Source of the DNA: Paragonimus westermani
Lineage: Eukaryota > Platyhelminthes > Trematoda > Plagiorchiida > Troglotrematidae
Length of the DNA stretch: 64,000 bases
Assembly (NCBI GenBank): GCA_008508345.1
Contig: QNGE01001037.1
Span: forward strand, 106,635 to 170,634
Direction: 5' to 3'
Shown: positions 13,001 to 28,000 of the stretch, piece by piece
Layout of the letters: every line of letters begins with the position of its first letter
Numbering within the stretch: the stretch's first letter is position 1
The notes under the pieces: generated by a model
The model's input: only the letters and a program-made list of their open reading frames with translations
What the model was told of the DNA's origin: nothing
The model's database searches: none
Made by a program: the position numbers and the translations under genes

Positions 13001-16000
13001 CCCACATTAGGCACGAGTGACTCATCATATGGAAACACAACCATTTTCGATTAGGAGTATTGTTTTGTAATATATGTCCGCGTGTTTAAGTGGACATTAT
13101 ATCATCTAATAACTCAAAGCGATTCAAGCTACATTCCAGAGCACCATATTGCTACCTCAGTTAACACAGGGGTGATAACCAGCCCTGTCCACTGCTCACC
13201 ATTCAAAAGTGAACAAAGAGGTCAATCTAACCGAGACATTTCGGATCGTTTGAACAGCCAGAAACAGTCAGCCACCAGATTTACCGCATGTTGTGTTTGT
13301 CACGACGCTGCGCCATTTTTAGTGCAAGCGCAGTGACCTGTTTGTTACTCTGTTTTTCTGTGACAGCAAAAATGGATTTCGGGGGATCATGCATTTGTGT
13401 GATTTTAATAGTCACCTGACTTTGAACCGTTTTTTTCCAATAACAACAACGTGCTACTTAGTGTACACTTGTAAATGTGGGGCAGAATGTTTGTTTTTCC
13501 CTCTAAGATGGTTTTTCATTCCTTTCTTTAAACCGACGCACTTGTTCACGAGGTTTCCTTATGGACAGTGGCTTGGCTAATAAAACACAGTTACAGTTAA
13601 ACTGCTTCTGAGTATTTTTATCAAAGGTTTGCGAAAGTTATTTCCATTCAATTTATACAACGAATGTTTTTTTTACACATTTTCGTACACTACGTAATAC
13701 CCCGTTTGACTGTTTAATGGTTATCAATGGTTCTGTTTGTACGATGTCATCCGACTGACCTAAAACAGCTCACATTCAAATCGTTCGCATTTCTGTGTAT
13801 CAAGTTTGTTATGCTCACAACAATTGACATGCATTTTCATTCAGTATTACAAATAAATAAAACGTGACATTTTCAGTGTCAGTAAAACCACGGCACAATT
13901 CGCTTTGAATACTTATGTGTCCCCTGCATTGTTTGGTATGGTCTCGGCGGTCACCAGATGCGTTGGATTTTCTTGTCCATGCTTCCTGGGAAGTTCAGTT
14001 TCATTTTGCAGTGGTCTCCTGGGTAATCACATCACTGCAATTAATTGATAATGAGCAAACATTCCATTTGTTTTTGGACACCCAGGAAAGATTAAAGATT
14101 AATTAATGTACAAGGTTATCAGAATGCCTAACAATCTGTTCAGTCAATATTAATTCTGCAACTCTCATTCAGCAAGGTGTGGAATAATGTTTTTTTTGAA
14201 GTTAGACCACGAGTGGTCTAGAACACCATAGGAGTTCAGATACACAAAAGCTTTACGGATTAACCGTAAAGGCTACGAGTAATTGTGTACCAACACGAAA
14301 TATCGTTAGCTGGCACAACGTTTTCAGAACTTGTCAGTTGTCTTAGAAGTGATTGCGTGCAAGTTCACTGGGTGAAAGCTCTTACTTTTTTATGATTGCT
14401 ACTATCGTCAACTAAATTACTCGTTTCGTGGCTATTCGTCGTTTGGGAATCACGATAATTCAGTTAACTGATGCTCAATTATATCTAGTATGGCGTTTCC
14501 TAAGATGCTAAGCTTACTAGACAGTTTACACTTATTTATTCCTTTTATCAGTCAAAAATATACCAGTTGACTGTTGCTTGCCGAATTGCTCTGTTCTGCT
14601 AAGTGTTCATGTCATAACGATCTCTTGATTACACGCTTGTTTAAAAGAAGTGGTGTGTTGTGAAATCCTGCTGAAGGACAGATAGAAGGACTTTTGTCTT
14701 ATATCGCGTTGTTAATGCAGTGCCGTGGTTTGTGCATGGAACAATTCAGAACTCATTGCGGACGCGGTGGTTCATAAATTTTTGCAGTACTGGTCGATTT
14801 CAAGTATATTACGCGAAGCTCCTCAATACGAGACTTTATGTTACTGGGATTAAAGCATACTGTTTCATTTAAAGATGTGCGCAAAGGTGACGTCAGGTAA
14901 AAAGCTCATAGGAAAAACATAGGGTGTACATGTTAGACAAACATGAAGGCTCGTTTGAGTACGTACATGCTGGTTACACTGAACCTGAAATATGGTGAAT
15001 TGTGTTACAACATTTCCCTTTATTAGCCTGCAATTTTATGTGCACAAAAATTGAAAATATGCATGTTCCCGGTCTTCAATAGCAATATCCTCTGGACATT
15101 TTGCTTTGGTGAAAGGACTTACGATCATTTTACTAAATTCAGTGCTTTCACGACTGCCATCGAAAGCTAAAATAGGCTGTCGTAAAATGCGTTGTAGTGA
15201 CCTTACGCCAGTTATGCTAAGGGTTTGGATTTCTTGTATTTTCAAACGCCATTTTTTAATGTAAAACCACCGATTACGTGTTTTCGGATAATGACATTAT
15301 AGAAAATCACTCTTATTATTCTTGAGAAAAATTTACAATATCATGCAAGTCCTGCAGAGCACTGGTCTAGATTACTTCTATCTCATCTGAAGCATCAGGG
15401 TCTGAGAGTGGCCAACTGGACAGAAAGCTTGCAGGTACATACATGATTACAACAAATCATGAGGGGCATACTACTATGATGGTGAAATATAAATTTCAAT
15501 ATGCAGATTTGATTTACTCTATTTCATTTTTGCTAAACAATCCGTATTGAGTTTAAGTAGGAATTTAGACCTGGAACTCACCTGAACAGTGTTCCAGTCT
15601 GTTCACTTACGTTTTCTTGTCCGCATTCTGTTTTGCTGTATTGCACTCTAATAACTCGGTTGGTGACTGCATTCACTCATTTTCATTTACAATTACACAC
15701 ACGGCAGCATGCCAGATACGCGGTAAGCTTTATCAAATAATCGTAACTAAATTGACTGAACAGAGAGCTGTTCTCGCATCGAAGCACCACGAGGTATATT
15801 TGTTATTTCGTTTCATTTTGACCGTTTGCTTTGCTGGGTACTTCACTTGAACTGAAAAACTGTCAGACTCTATCAATTTCCTGTAAAAACCGTGTTGTCT
15901 CCCAAATGTAAATTTATCGCCGTGGTGTTTTAATACATTTGTCATCCCTCAGTTCTCGGAGTCATGCAACGAAGTGGAACTGACACATATCTTGACAAAT

Positions 16001-19000
16001 TATCGAAAATCACTACGCGACTTGATCAACCCGAGAAATTTGAACAAATACATCATGTCGTTCATGGCGTAAGTTTCTCAATTTGGTTGGTTTGTAAACT
16101 TCATATTGCATTTACTCAAACAAGTGTCCCATGCTTCCACGGTTGTACAGTTTGAATAAAGTGATCGTTAGACATAGATTAGCTATTACAAATTTGACTT
16201 GGAATGATAAACGTCAGAGCGAATGCTGTGTTCGACAGAAACGTTATCTTCATATACCCTATGGATCACTCGCAAAGATCACGGTGAAATATGCTGGTAT
16301 AGTTTCTTCTTTAACTGAAATTCTCTGAGTTTTGAGTAATTGGAAGCATACAAGTCAGGGAAAACTTACAATGTCTGCATCTGTCTTATTGTTTGCTAGT
16401 CAGTCGCAAAGAGACGCAGAATAGGACAGAAACAATGGAACAAGGATCTTCAGAAATGGTGCGCAACAAAAATTCATGAATAACGATGATACGAAGCAAA
16501 TTCAGAATAGACTACAGAGAACTCTAACCCATGCATAACAACGAAGCTCGAAACAAACACACTAGTATCACTACTAAGAGCTTTGTAGTGATTCAGGTTC
16601 TTACAGTATTAGGCTGACAGGAAACTCGAGTTAGCAGCACAAACGTAAATACATCTTCCCCGGAAGTTACCTATCAATAAAGTTGACACAACAGACTCAG
16701 GCGGGGTGTTAACATAAAGTTTTCAGGAAGTAAAGCAGAGTTAATTCAATCTACGCTGTTCACCAGCATTAGTGTACATGTTATGGCACACACAACCCGA
16801 AACAGTTGTTCTCGTTCACCCAAACTAGGTGAATCTACCAGGCTTGTCCCTGAATGCGAGTTCATCCGATGACCTGAGCTCTCATGACATCTGTGCTACT
16901 TGCGTTCTTACCGACTAGGTTGACCAGCACTTGTCAAACAGTTTCATACCGTCCATGTATATATGTGTGGTTTACTTTATAAATCATGTAACATGCATCG
17001 TTTGATTTGAAGTTCAAGTCAAACTGTAGTTGGCCAAAGGATTCAGCGGAGTAGTTTGGTTTACAAATTGCGAATCTGCAGATTAATCTGTATTCATGAT
17101 GCCGATCAAAGGTAATGATGAGAGGCGGACTCGATTTGCCGCCTCTCGTCTGGAACATCTAATCTAGAATTACGATTTGACATGCATTGTAGAGCCTTGC
17201 AGGTTGTGGTTCACTGATATGTGACAACCTGTTTAGTGATGACTTTGATGTTAAGGACACAATGACTGACACATGATGGGTACTGAAATCACCTACTATC
17301 ACTGTTGACAGGTTGACCAATCACCAGTGAGTTCAAGTGCGGGCTCTGTTGACTCGCTGTACGGCATTGCAGTTACCACCTACCATGACGAACAAATCTT
17401 GATTAGTTGCTAACGCCTTCCGGTGACAAACAATGTGGCTGTCAGGTCACTCAGTACAGATAAACTTGGTTCTTTCGTTGCAATCCAGTTATCTCTATTC
17501 TACTCTGCGTCACGGCGGTTCCAAGTGGTCATTTCCCCCTAGGTTGCAATGATCTGAGAGGGCAACAAACGGTTAGTAAGCTTTGTTATACTCTACTTTA
17601 AGAGAAAATAAAACCAAAGCTTGGGTTGGGAGAATTAGTAAAACAATTTACAGACGTATGTATGACGATCAGTTACACTTTAACGATGTTAGAACATGCG
17701 TAGTCGGTAACAGCACAGAGTTGCACGTGTTCTCTTGAAAACAGTGGCGCTTATAACTGTAGTAATACACCCAGTAGGTCCGTGGCTTCCTTCAAATCAC
17801 GAAATGAAACTGCTGACTTCGACCAATCATCCCCACTTCAATAACTATGACCATGTGCTCATTTTAACGATTGCACTTCACATCTAGTTCTTACAAACTT
17901 GTTTGTGCTGCGTCAGTGTTTTCTATCCCAAAAAATGTAAGGTATTGTTATGACGAAAGCGCTGGACATTCAGAAATTTCAAGAAGTTCGGTATCAAAAA
18001 GCGGACTGAACGACTCTGATAATTTGTCTAAAATTCATTATTTTTTAACATGATTCTACAATATGCTTAAGTCGCTTATTTCCATTGTTCAAGAGTAAGC
18101 GAGTCCTTCATGGGCTTAGTGTGGGCAAACAAATTCTTGTTGACTACATGGCCATACTTTACTCTCTTACGCCTAGGTTGTTGCATGTTACTTTGAGTGG
18201 ACTTTCCGCGTGGAGGACCTCCTTGTTGAACTCATAAAATTACCACTTTCTTTGACGACATCAGTATTTCTACGTTCCTTTCAACATTATCCCCCAGTTT
18301 CGCAAACACTCCTGCATTTGTGTTGGTCAATTGACCAAAGATTATAAAATAACTCCACAACCGTTGAAGACTTCAACGAACTGCAGGGTCACCATTAAAA
18401 TTTTACAATACATACCCAGTCATCAATCAAAAGCAGTCGAATTTCGTGCTCGGGCCACTGCAGAAGCGATCGGTTTTCGATTCCTTAATCCAAATTTGTG
18501 TCTCTAGGAAAACGTTATTCAGACCCTACGGTTATTGTAGCTCTCTTTTAATCACCTGATAACTCCCGACGTCAAAGTGTTTAACCAGTCGCCCTTAAAT
18601 TCCGAGCCGTTTTACGTAATTGTATGTTCCTTTACATTTGATGTCACCTTGTCATTCATCAGTAGCTAACTTCTCCTTTGTTCTCGACCGCACTCGTTGT
18701 CTAAAGTAGTGTTCAGGTCTTTCACTAGATGTTCCTTCAATTTGACCAGTTTATCCGATTCCCAGTAGTTCCTAAACCTGCAACTTACGAACCCAGTAGT
18801 GATAATAAATGTTTTCTTTAACATTTATTCTGTCTCAGTGTATTGGAAAATATGAGTATGTTACTGCTGAATATTAACCTTCCGTGTTGCGGAGATTATT
18901 CCTTTAGTTAAGCTGATCTGATATTTTGAATGGATGTATTTGTTTGAAAATCTTCGACTGGATTTTCACTCGCAATTACATCTCTTCCCTGCCATCTATT

Positions 19001-22000
19001 TGTATGTGTGTTGGGTTAAGTGGTGTAGTGTGAAGCAGACAATCAGCCATCCTCATTTTATTGCCAACATGCTATCATTTGTTTGATCTTGTGTGTTACG
19101 GAGTGGACACGCCCAAACCCGATCAGTCTCACTGGATACAGTTTGTCACCTTTGATAGCCAGTCTACATCGATTGCTTCCACGATGATACGCGATTCTCA
19201 GTGTCAAATGGCAAATCGTTGCTGACGTATTTGGTTCTTGTATAGATGCAATGGATAAAAGAGTATTCTGCATAACGTTTGGATTGGCAGCATATTTGTC
19301 ACAGGTTGACGCCTTATTTCGCCCGACCATAGCCACGAGCTATGAACTGAAGTTGCGAAGGTGACGGTTTGAAGTAAATAGTGTGTAAATCATCGGCTCT
19401 TACGATTCGTTGTATCATCCATAAAACTGTGTTGTGGAGCATTTGGAGAAACGGCGAAAGACAGACACATGACATGATGTATGGTATCACGGTGATTAAT
19501 TTATATTGAAGTGTATAAATTGCCGAAATTTGTTTCGTGAATATTTTTGTTGACTGGAGTGGCATATCAAGGCCATGTTATTGGTTTGCTTCTCAAAAAG
19601 GTAGTTCATTATGGGACTTTAAATTTGGAATGTGATTTCGGTTTGCATCTTTTATGCACTCGGCTATATTTCTTCGGGAGTGTTAACGATGACAGATACC
19701 CTGAACACTTCCGATGATTGTTCTGTATGCATGTCTGTTGGTAACGAGTATAGAAAGTGGACTACTGGTAAAGTACACAGTCAGTCCCACAATGCCACTG
19801 TGTGAAAATATTTATGGTGGAAAATTAAACCAAAAAACCACACATTCGATTTCACTTGGCATTCTCACCACCGAAGAATATTTAATGCAATTTCTTTTAT
19901 ACGCTTATTTTGGTTTCAATTTTTAATTCTCCTAGTCGAACAAAGATTATCGAGAAGGTGGATCAGTTAAAGTGAGTGACCGTTTACCATTACATTTTAA
20001 GATTGTTCATTACTGATTGAGCTTATTGTATTAGTTTGCTGTAGGGCTGGTCACAGTAAAACGGTGCTATTGTAACGCACACATACACTCGTGCACTTTC
20101 AACTTTGATTCTTACCGGTAGATACTCTGATTTGTGCTACCTTTGATTATGATGGTGATTTACACAACGAAAGTTTATCAGGTAGATACAAATGTACGGA
20201 TTGACGCATGGGTTAGTGAACTGAAAAATGACTCTTCAGCCGATGAAAACTTTCAAATGTTCCACGTTCTTGTCTTGCTCTGTTGGTCATTTGCTTGGTG
20301 TTATTATTGAAATGCCAAAATACATAAATCGAATATTTTTCTGAATCAAATGGTTTGTAACAATAACGACGGGGTCCAGACCAATTCGTTCATACCTGAA
20401 AAATGGAGAAACAGTGCATTGAAAACTACTCACACACCATATTTTTAAAACGACGCTACTTAACAGAATAACTTGTTAATGTCTGGGCAAATTAGAGATT
20501 TCTATCTTAAGCAAACGCGTTCGAATATACTCCTCAGAAGTCTATTAGTTAGGCGTGTATAAGTCACGTACATTGAGCGCAGCCGGATTTTATTTGTTGT
20601 CGGAACAGGTATATCTAGATTTGGGGATTGCTATGTTTACTCTGTTTTTTTGAGGCCTCAATGCATACCAAAATGAATTTCATCCGAAATAAATAAGTGG
20701 TTTAGGGGTGAGAAATATATGTCAGCTCGTAACTTATGCTCATGGAACTTCATATAATTTCAGTGTTTCAACAAATCAGTTAGTCCAGTAGTAGCACAGA
20801 CATCTGAATGTATGACTGATGAAGGGAAGGACAAGAGCACTCTTGAAGGACACAATTGCTGATTTTCGAATTCGTCTCGTTAGCACATAGGCAAATTTAA
20901 ATGTTTGCTGACTGTCTTCAATTCGACCAGCAAGGAAATGAATGTGAGTTTTATCGATGCGTTAAGAACGTCAGGATGTTAACAAATCACGTTTCGGTGT
21001 GGTGGGCAGCGCCTTTCGATGGTCTGTTGACCTAAAACGGACGGTATGATGCTCCCATCAAAAGAGTCACTTGTGTCGCGAGGACTGAATATATGAAAAA
21101 CCCATATTTAAGACTGAAGTTTGGAATAAACGTGGTTCGTTGTCCCCAAAACGACAGTGCTTACAGTCACTTTCAACCGACTAGCTGCATGCATAGTAGT
21201 GGCTTTAGTTTAGACACATTTATTCCGCCTAGGCCCTAGGTTCCTTGCACTATCTCAACACATAATTTAGGTGGACTATTAACATTACAGATGAGCTCGT
21301 AGTTTGACGGCCATAGGAGGTTTTGACCAAACAGTTCTAAATACCGCATTTCTCGAAGTAGACGAGCGGAAATCTGTTTACACACGTTCATTGTCCTTTT
21401 TGAGTGAACCATTCAAAACTTGGTTGACTGACTATAAGCCAGTTCTTGGACTGACATGGTTGCTCTTGATAAAATTGTCCCACTGGTGTACATCTACGAT
21501 GGCTCATTATTTGATTCATAATGTTCAGTGCTTAAAACTGAACTGCCTCCCACGCTCGATTTCCGAGCCAGTAGGCTGTTCATACTCAAACTCGATAGTC
21601 AGTAGAAGCAGACGTAATCTGTTTCCGGAGTGAGTTCATGGTAGATGACTGCCCCTGTCTACCTCCTTGACCGCTGCCCCTCCTTTACTGATGCGGTGAA
21701 ATCTATCGACCACTTGCGTGCGTACTTGGACGCATTCGCCGCAACCTCAGAAGAGCCTGAGAAAAGTTTTCACTAAAAGTTGGTCTCAGTGACCACCAAC
21801 AAAGTGATGAACAACTGGTTCCGTCTAGGGGGGTCTTGTCAGAGAAGTGGGGGGTCGGTGTACCTGTTGATGAAGATAAGTTACACATCCATGTGCAGCT
21901 TTGATGAATACCAACTTGTGGTTTAGTTGATATGAGCCGGAACTACCATTACCACACTAATTCATATAGTATTATTTCACTTCTGTTGCATACGCTATTT

Positions 22001-25000
22001 TGTCGGGACCTAAATTACTCGAAACAGCTATCTACCAGCTGATCCACGGTTACTGCGATCAACTACTTATGCAGATTGTACTTGTCGGTCTTTTGGTCGT
22101 AGGTTGTAAACTTCAGTGACTTGGTGACTGTTTTTGATGGTCGAGTTGATGTTTATCCGATGTGTAGGTCTCAGACACACTAGTTAATCGGATACTTGTT
22201 AGTGGTAGGCTCCTTTTGTTCAACGTTATAAGTTTGGTTATAACCAGCTAAATACAACCAACCCCCTGGGATGTATTTTTGCGTTCACCTGTCTATAGAT
22301 ACTACAGTGTTGGTGCATTCCAAAACGCTCACTATTTAGATCTGGCAGTTCCCCTATGATCGACATGTAGTTTTGACGTACTCAATTTTGGGCCGTAGAC
22401 TATGATTTCTCAGACTGGTAACAATAATGTTCCTTAAACATAGGTTTGTCGTCTCTATGCTGATCGATGAAAAAAGATGTACGGGACTATGCAGTCTTAA
22501 ATGTACTAATATTAAGCAACCCAAAAAGCTCGTATAACAGTGATTTTTTTTGCCAGCATAGCTTATTGTGATTCGCATTTAAAAAACACTCACATTTGAT
22601 CACATTCCTCGCAGTCGCATGCGTTTTTCAGACGGTTCTTTCAGAAGCGAAACATCAAACTCTAAGTTCAGCGTTGCCATAGCTCACCAAGATACGTTCA
22701 ACTAGCCAGGGTGAGTGAGAAAGAAGTTCAAATCAATTGCGTCTTCCAAAATGCACTGGTCGAAAATTCTATTTAAATGTAATGACTGCCATCAAACGTG
22801 AGTGGAATATTGCTCACACTTACTAAATCCGCTACCGCTGCTTCGTAATCAAGGTTTGACTCGGCAACTTAAAATAATTCTGAGTTTTACTCAATTGAAA
22901 AATCCCTACCACAGGGTTGTCGACTGGAGTCGACATGGCAGTTTTACTACGTCGTCTCTCCAGAGGTTCGGGCATCTTGATCATCGGTCATTTAGATTTT
23001 ATTACTCGATCTTACCAATTTTAAGACGAGTGGCCCAGTGATCATCACGGTCGCCTTGCGAGAACGCAGACTGAAGTTAAAACTGCAGTCTTAGACGCTA
23101 ATGCTATAAATAAACGATTGAAATCTAGTGCTTTATTACGGTGAAGTTGGTTTGAAACACTACGTAGCTTCCTACAAATTGATATTTGCCTATGAACTTC
23201 ATTTCTAGCGACTTTTTGGTTCCTTCCAGATGTCCTATTTTGCTGATCACCGGTGCGTTAGCTTCTCACAATCATACTGTGCATCGCTTCTACAACGCAC
23301 TTCTTCAGTCTGCTCGATCCCAACCAGAACGCATTAAAACCATTGAACTGGTTGAAATGGACGAAGTTGCAAATGTGCTTCGTGGACGAGTAGGTCACTA
23401 ATATTGTGCACATTATTCTTCATTTATACGTTTCACTGCATTCCCTAAACAATAGAATGAGCGTACACCCACTTAATGCATTCGACTTCTCCACTCCAAA
23501 TTTGAAGCTGCAATTTTGAAGGCAGTAATTGTTGTCAGAAGACTAGATTATTACTTCCGTTTTTTATTCTGGTCTGGTGAAATTTTTGTTCAACTTACTT
23601 GCCTAATTGCTACTGTCGTCGACTATTGAGGTCAAGGTTGAAACTGTGAGAAACAGGGGCTGCACCCCACTCGGGCGACGCCCAGCATATTATCTGACTA
23701 ATCTGCAAACTCTCCATTCCCAATCTCTCCGATTGTCACTCGAAATACACTTCATCTGACAAACAAAACTATTTCATAACAACCAATGCATTTGTTTGTC
23801 CGAATGCAAGCACATCCAGTGATTGAATTCTCTGGTTGTTTACAGTAGCACCTCTAACGGAACATACACCAATCCGGATTACGTGTTTCCTGCCCGGTTT
23901 CTGCCTTAGTGGGATAAGCCAAGGGGTTTTTCTGTAGAAAATGTTTGCGTAAATTTTACAAACTTTTAGAAATTTGGGAAAGGTTTATTTTAATACGGGG
24001 AACGCACTTGCGCAATATAAGTCAGTAAGCGATGAACAAGTATCAACCATTTTCATTCACATTAAGTGAGTACAGTTAAGAATTAGCATGCGTATTTCTG
24101 AGGGAAGAAGCGAAAGTATAGGGATTTGTTGATCTCTTTTTTCAACAACAAATCCGTTGTGGCTTGTAATATCGATTGGATTGCCCAATTAGGGTCACTG
24201 GCCCGATTCTTTACGAGCAGAATTGTCTGACGATGACCGCTGAGGTAGCAGGATTTCTAATGGAAGCCCGTACGGGAGTGGATTCGGATGTGGGCAACGT
24301 AGGTGGACTGAAGGCGTCATTCACTGTTACCTCTGCTTGTATTTACCCAACCAAACTTTTATTTTCTTTTGTAAACAAAGGCACAAATGACGCCTATTTA
24401 CCAAGTGATTTTGAACATCTTTCTTGGAAGACAGTCAGTGTGTGGCCAAAACATATGTGCAACTTCTATTTGTTTGAAACGGAGGTAGAGATGAACACAG
24501 AGACAGTGCAATTTCAAAGATTGCGAATTTAAATAACAAATGGAACTGGAACGCAAGAATCAGCTCTGTGCATGAAATGGAGCTAGTGAAGAAAGCGACC
24601 CAGTGTGCACATAGGTCTTGTTGAAACATATATATAACAATATTCATATATATATGCGTATATATATATAAAAGCGTGCAAAGGTGACGGACGGGTGCGA
24701 ATTTGTGCTTGTAGTGGGCGCCTTTGGATAATCCACACGCTTGTTGATCGTTATATTTCGTATATCACCTTGGTCTAATCAGGTTTTCCTAAGCATATCA
24801 AAGCTCACGGTAAACGTCTTTATATCTTCTACTATGTCTGTCATTTCTAACACTGTTTCCGTTACATTAAGTAGTTGGAGGTTCAAATCACTGTTTTCGC
24901 TCTTAGTTGCTTTGGATGATAGGTGTACGATTTTGAAAGTATTCTGCTTTAAGTTATTTCCGGATGTATGGATACTTTTGAGGACTGTCCTGGTAATAGA

Positions 25001-28000
25001 ACCCACGGAAGTTAAACACCCAGAACCACATTCTCTCGGAAAAGGTAATTAAATAGGTACTCAGTTTGATCTGTGAAGCAAAGGGCTGAAACAGAAACAC
25101 TAAAAGTTGAGCATCTTCGAGAGAGTAGTCAACTAGTGCGAGATGCACGAGTACACAAGTACTTTGTTTCGAACATTTAGGTAAGTTTTAAAGAAATTAG
25201 ATGACCATATAAACCTAGGAATTCAACTGCCTGAAACAATCTCTGTTTTCCTACATCCACTTGACTAGCTTTAGTTTACTGGGGAGACTTGACTCAGTTT
25301 GCAGAAGTATATCAATATAGTAAATGTCTATGAAGAACGGTATAAGGTTTTTAGTAAGCGTACAAAGATTGTCTAATTTTTCTAAATTTACATCGTCTAA
25401 ATAGTTTACACCCTGCATAACGCGTTACATGTCTGCTCGGGTGTTTTATTCTATACAGCCAGAAAAGGTAGCGGAATGCCTCCAGTTTTTCATTCAAGGA
25501 CTTGGACTGGGTAAGTGTTTTTCTTCGGACGAGTTGAATAGTATGAAATTTTTGATAAAAAATGCGACTATCTTCTCAGTTTTGCCCAATCCGCGGAAGC
25601 CGCTCTTCTATTGTCATGTCGCAGATTCAGTTTAATTGGTTCGACCGTTTTTGTGTATATTGACCATGGATACAGTCTTGTACAAATTAACAATGTTCAT
25701 GTGAGAGATGTTTCCGGACATAGACTTCACTGAGTCCCGGAATGCGCAACCATGTTTGTGATTCGCACATGCCAGCGACGTGTAGGATTTAAAACCGTTA
25801 TCATTTACTTTTTTTTTCGCAACGCACGTATTTACTACGCAGTTTGTCGTGTTTGCTAAATCGTTGTACTCTCTGGTACTGCGCTACATGGAATCAGCGT
25901 ACCGCATCGTAGTGGATTTGCATTTCGGATCAACATCCCTATCGGAAGTTGACCAGCCATGCTCCCACCCTTGCAAATAACCATTTCATTTGTAGAGTTA
26001 ATCAAACGAGATCTGTTTTTCATTACCATTATGCCCAATCCCGTTGTGTCTGTTAAACCACAATTGGGAAAATGTGAGATAGTGAGAGAATTGCGTATTG
26101 GAGTGAATGATTTCTATGATTTCAACTTAAAGAGAACTTCTAGCAGAGCGGTCATAGTTTGGAGTTTGTTGTATCTTCCCTCAAGAGAATCGGACAATCT
26201 GAGCATTTTCAAGTTGACCATCATTCACATTTGATCGCAGCGTTCGCATTCAGATAGACTTTCCAGCCAGCCTCTTTCGAAAAGAAGCACTAGACTCGAG
26301 TTTCGCTCTTATCAGAGCTCGTCAGTAGTGCATATCCTTGCCACGGCCGGGATTTGAACTCAGGCGGGAAAGTCTATCTGAATGCGAACGCTGCGATCAA
26401 ATGTGAGTGATGGTCAACTTGAAAATAAACCAAATCCCCAACTACTCATCAGTAATCTGAGCATTATTCATAAGCGAATGTGGTCGGGCGTTCACATATG
26501 ATAATTCGGTCGCACGTAATGTGAGGTCAGTAACACTGAGTCCAACACAGTCGCTTTATAAAAGCGTCGCCGAAGTTCTCGTTCAGGACGTGGCAAGGAT
26601 ATGCACTACTGTCGAGCCCTAATGAGAGCAAAATTCGGGTCTAACGCTTTTTTCAAAACGGACTGACAGAAAGAACTACGGGAGTGCGACAGCTGCGATC
26701 AGTTGTATGTAGGATTCATCTTAATTAGAAGCACGTTGAGCAGAGATGAGGGTGCATGTAGCACGCTGTACATACCCAGACGCGTGAATCACAAGCTGAG
26801 TAGAATTCATGTCCGGTCTGTACGCAATCTGTAGGGCTTAATCACATTGATTGTCACTGGAGTAACATACCTCAGAAGAGCCATACTACAAGAATTCGGA
26901 GTGAAGTTGGATATAATTGATCGTCTGACCCACACGCCATGCCCAGAGTCTACAGCTCGTCTAGGCAAGCCTCTGCATTTTAGAACATATGTGCTAGAGA
27001 AATAACGCAAATGCACTTCCCCTCACCCCAAGTGTGGTTAGTCCTCAAACATTTGTCCCAGTTTACCACAGCTGATCGACCGATCGGTCCAACAGTCCGT
27101 GCTCTTTGTAAAACAAACGGCCATCAGAGCGTGCTGTAGATGTATACATTGAACTGAGTAGAGAAAGGGCGTTAAGCCTAAGTCTTGGTAATTATCTTGC
27201 TGTTGACGTTCTCAAGATTAAGTGATTCACGGTAACACCGTATACTGATAGTGAAGAACCTAAGATTTAATTTATCTTAAATCACCGACTAACAAATGGG
27301 TCGATTATCTCACTGGACGAATTTACTGGGATACTGAAGAAACTAGTCTAGAAAACTGGCTACCGTTTAATAGCTCATGACATCTGAGACATAATCACGT
27401 AAAATGGTACAAGTTGGAGACTCAAATGTCAAAAATCAGGACTTCGGTTGGAATGGAACCATAGACAGGAATAGCATAACCAGACTAGATAAGTAGCAGA
27501 GTTGTGACACTTTAATGAACTTCTGTGATCGTCCAACCACCGACTGTGCCACTCAAAGCCATGGCTAAGGAAAGTTAACTTTTGGACGTTATGTGTGTAT
27601 CACCAGCTAGACAGTTCTCCATTCCAAGCCAGATTGTGATGTCTAGAAGAGAGGAACCGTAGTGTGGTACTGCATGTGGTCTGCATATTTTTGTGGACAT
27701 TCATTGTGCTAAACATGGCCGCTTTCCAGAAAAGATGAAAGTCACGTCACTAGACAGTGTCCGTTTCGTTCTTATGGTGGCCGGATTCTGTTGAACAATA
27801 CGGTTCCAAAGTATACTGGTCTACCCTTTCCCTAGTGCACTCACTGTCTAACAATTCGAGGCATTCGGTTTGTAGTAAGTCAACGGGTTGTTACTCGCTA
27901 AATTTCCTTCAAAGCAACACACGTGCAACACAACACTATCGAAGCTTTACCTTGAACGTGCAATCCAAACACCCTTCTGCTAGTGACCAATTGCTGTCTT

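Noticed and set aside
15964..16155. Alternative frame with ATG across exon 8
   Set aside because: It is open but encodes nothing like NDRG; the overlapping frame fits the family and both neighbouring splice phases.
17120..17147. 9-bp perfect hairpin in NDRG intron 8
   Set aside because: A short isolated stem in a 64-kb window is expected by chance, and nothing around it suggests an RNA gene.
24176..24532. 119-codon plus-strand frame inside NDRG intron 10
   Set aside because: It has no recognised domain, and exons 10 and 11 join in phase with no gap relative to the family, so no extra exon is needed.
26350..26359. Functional tRNA gene suggested by the B-box-like sequence
   Set aside because: No acceptor stem or cloverleaf is present; the box belongs to a SINE.
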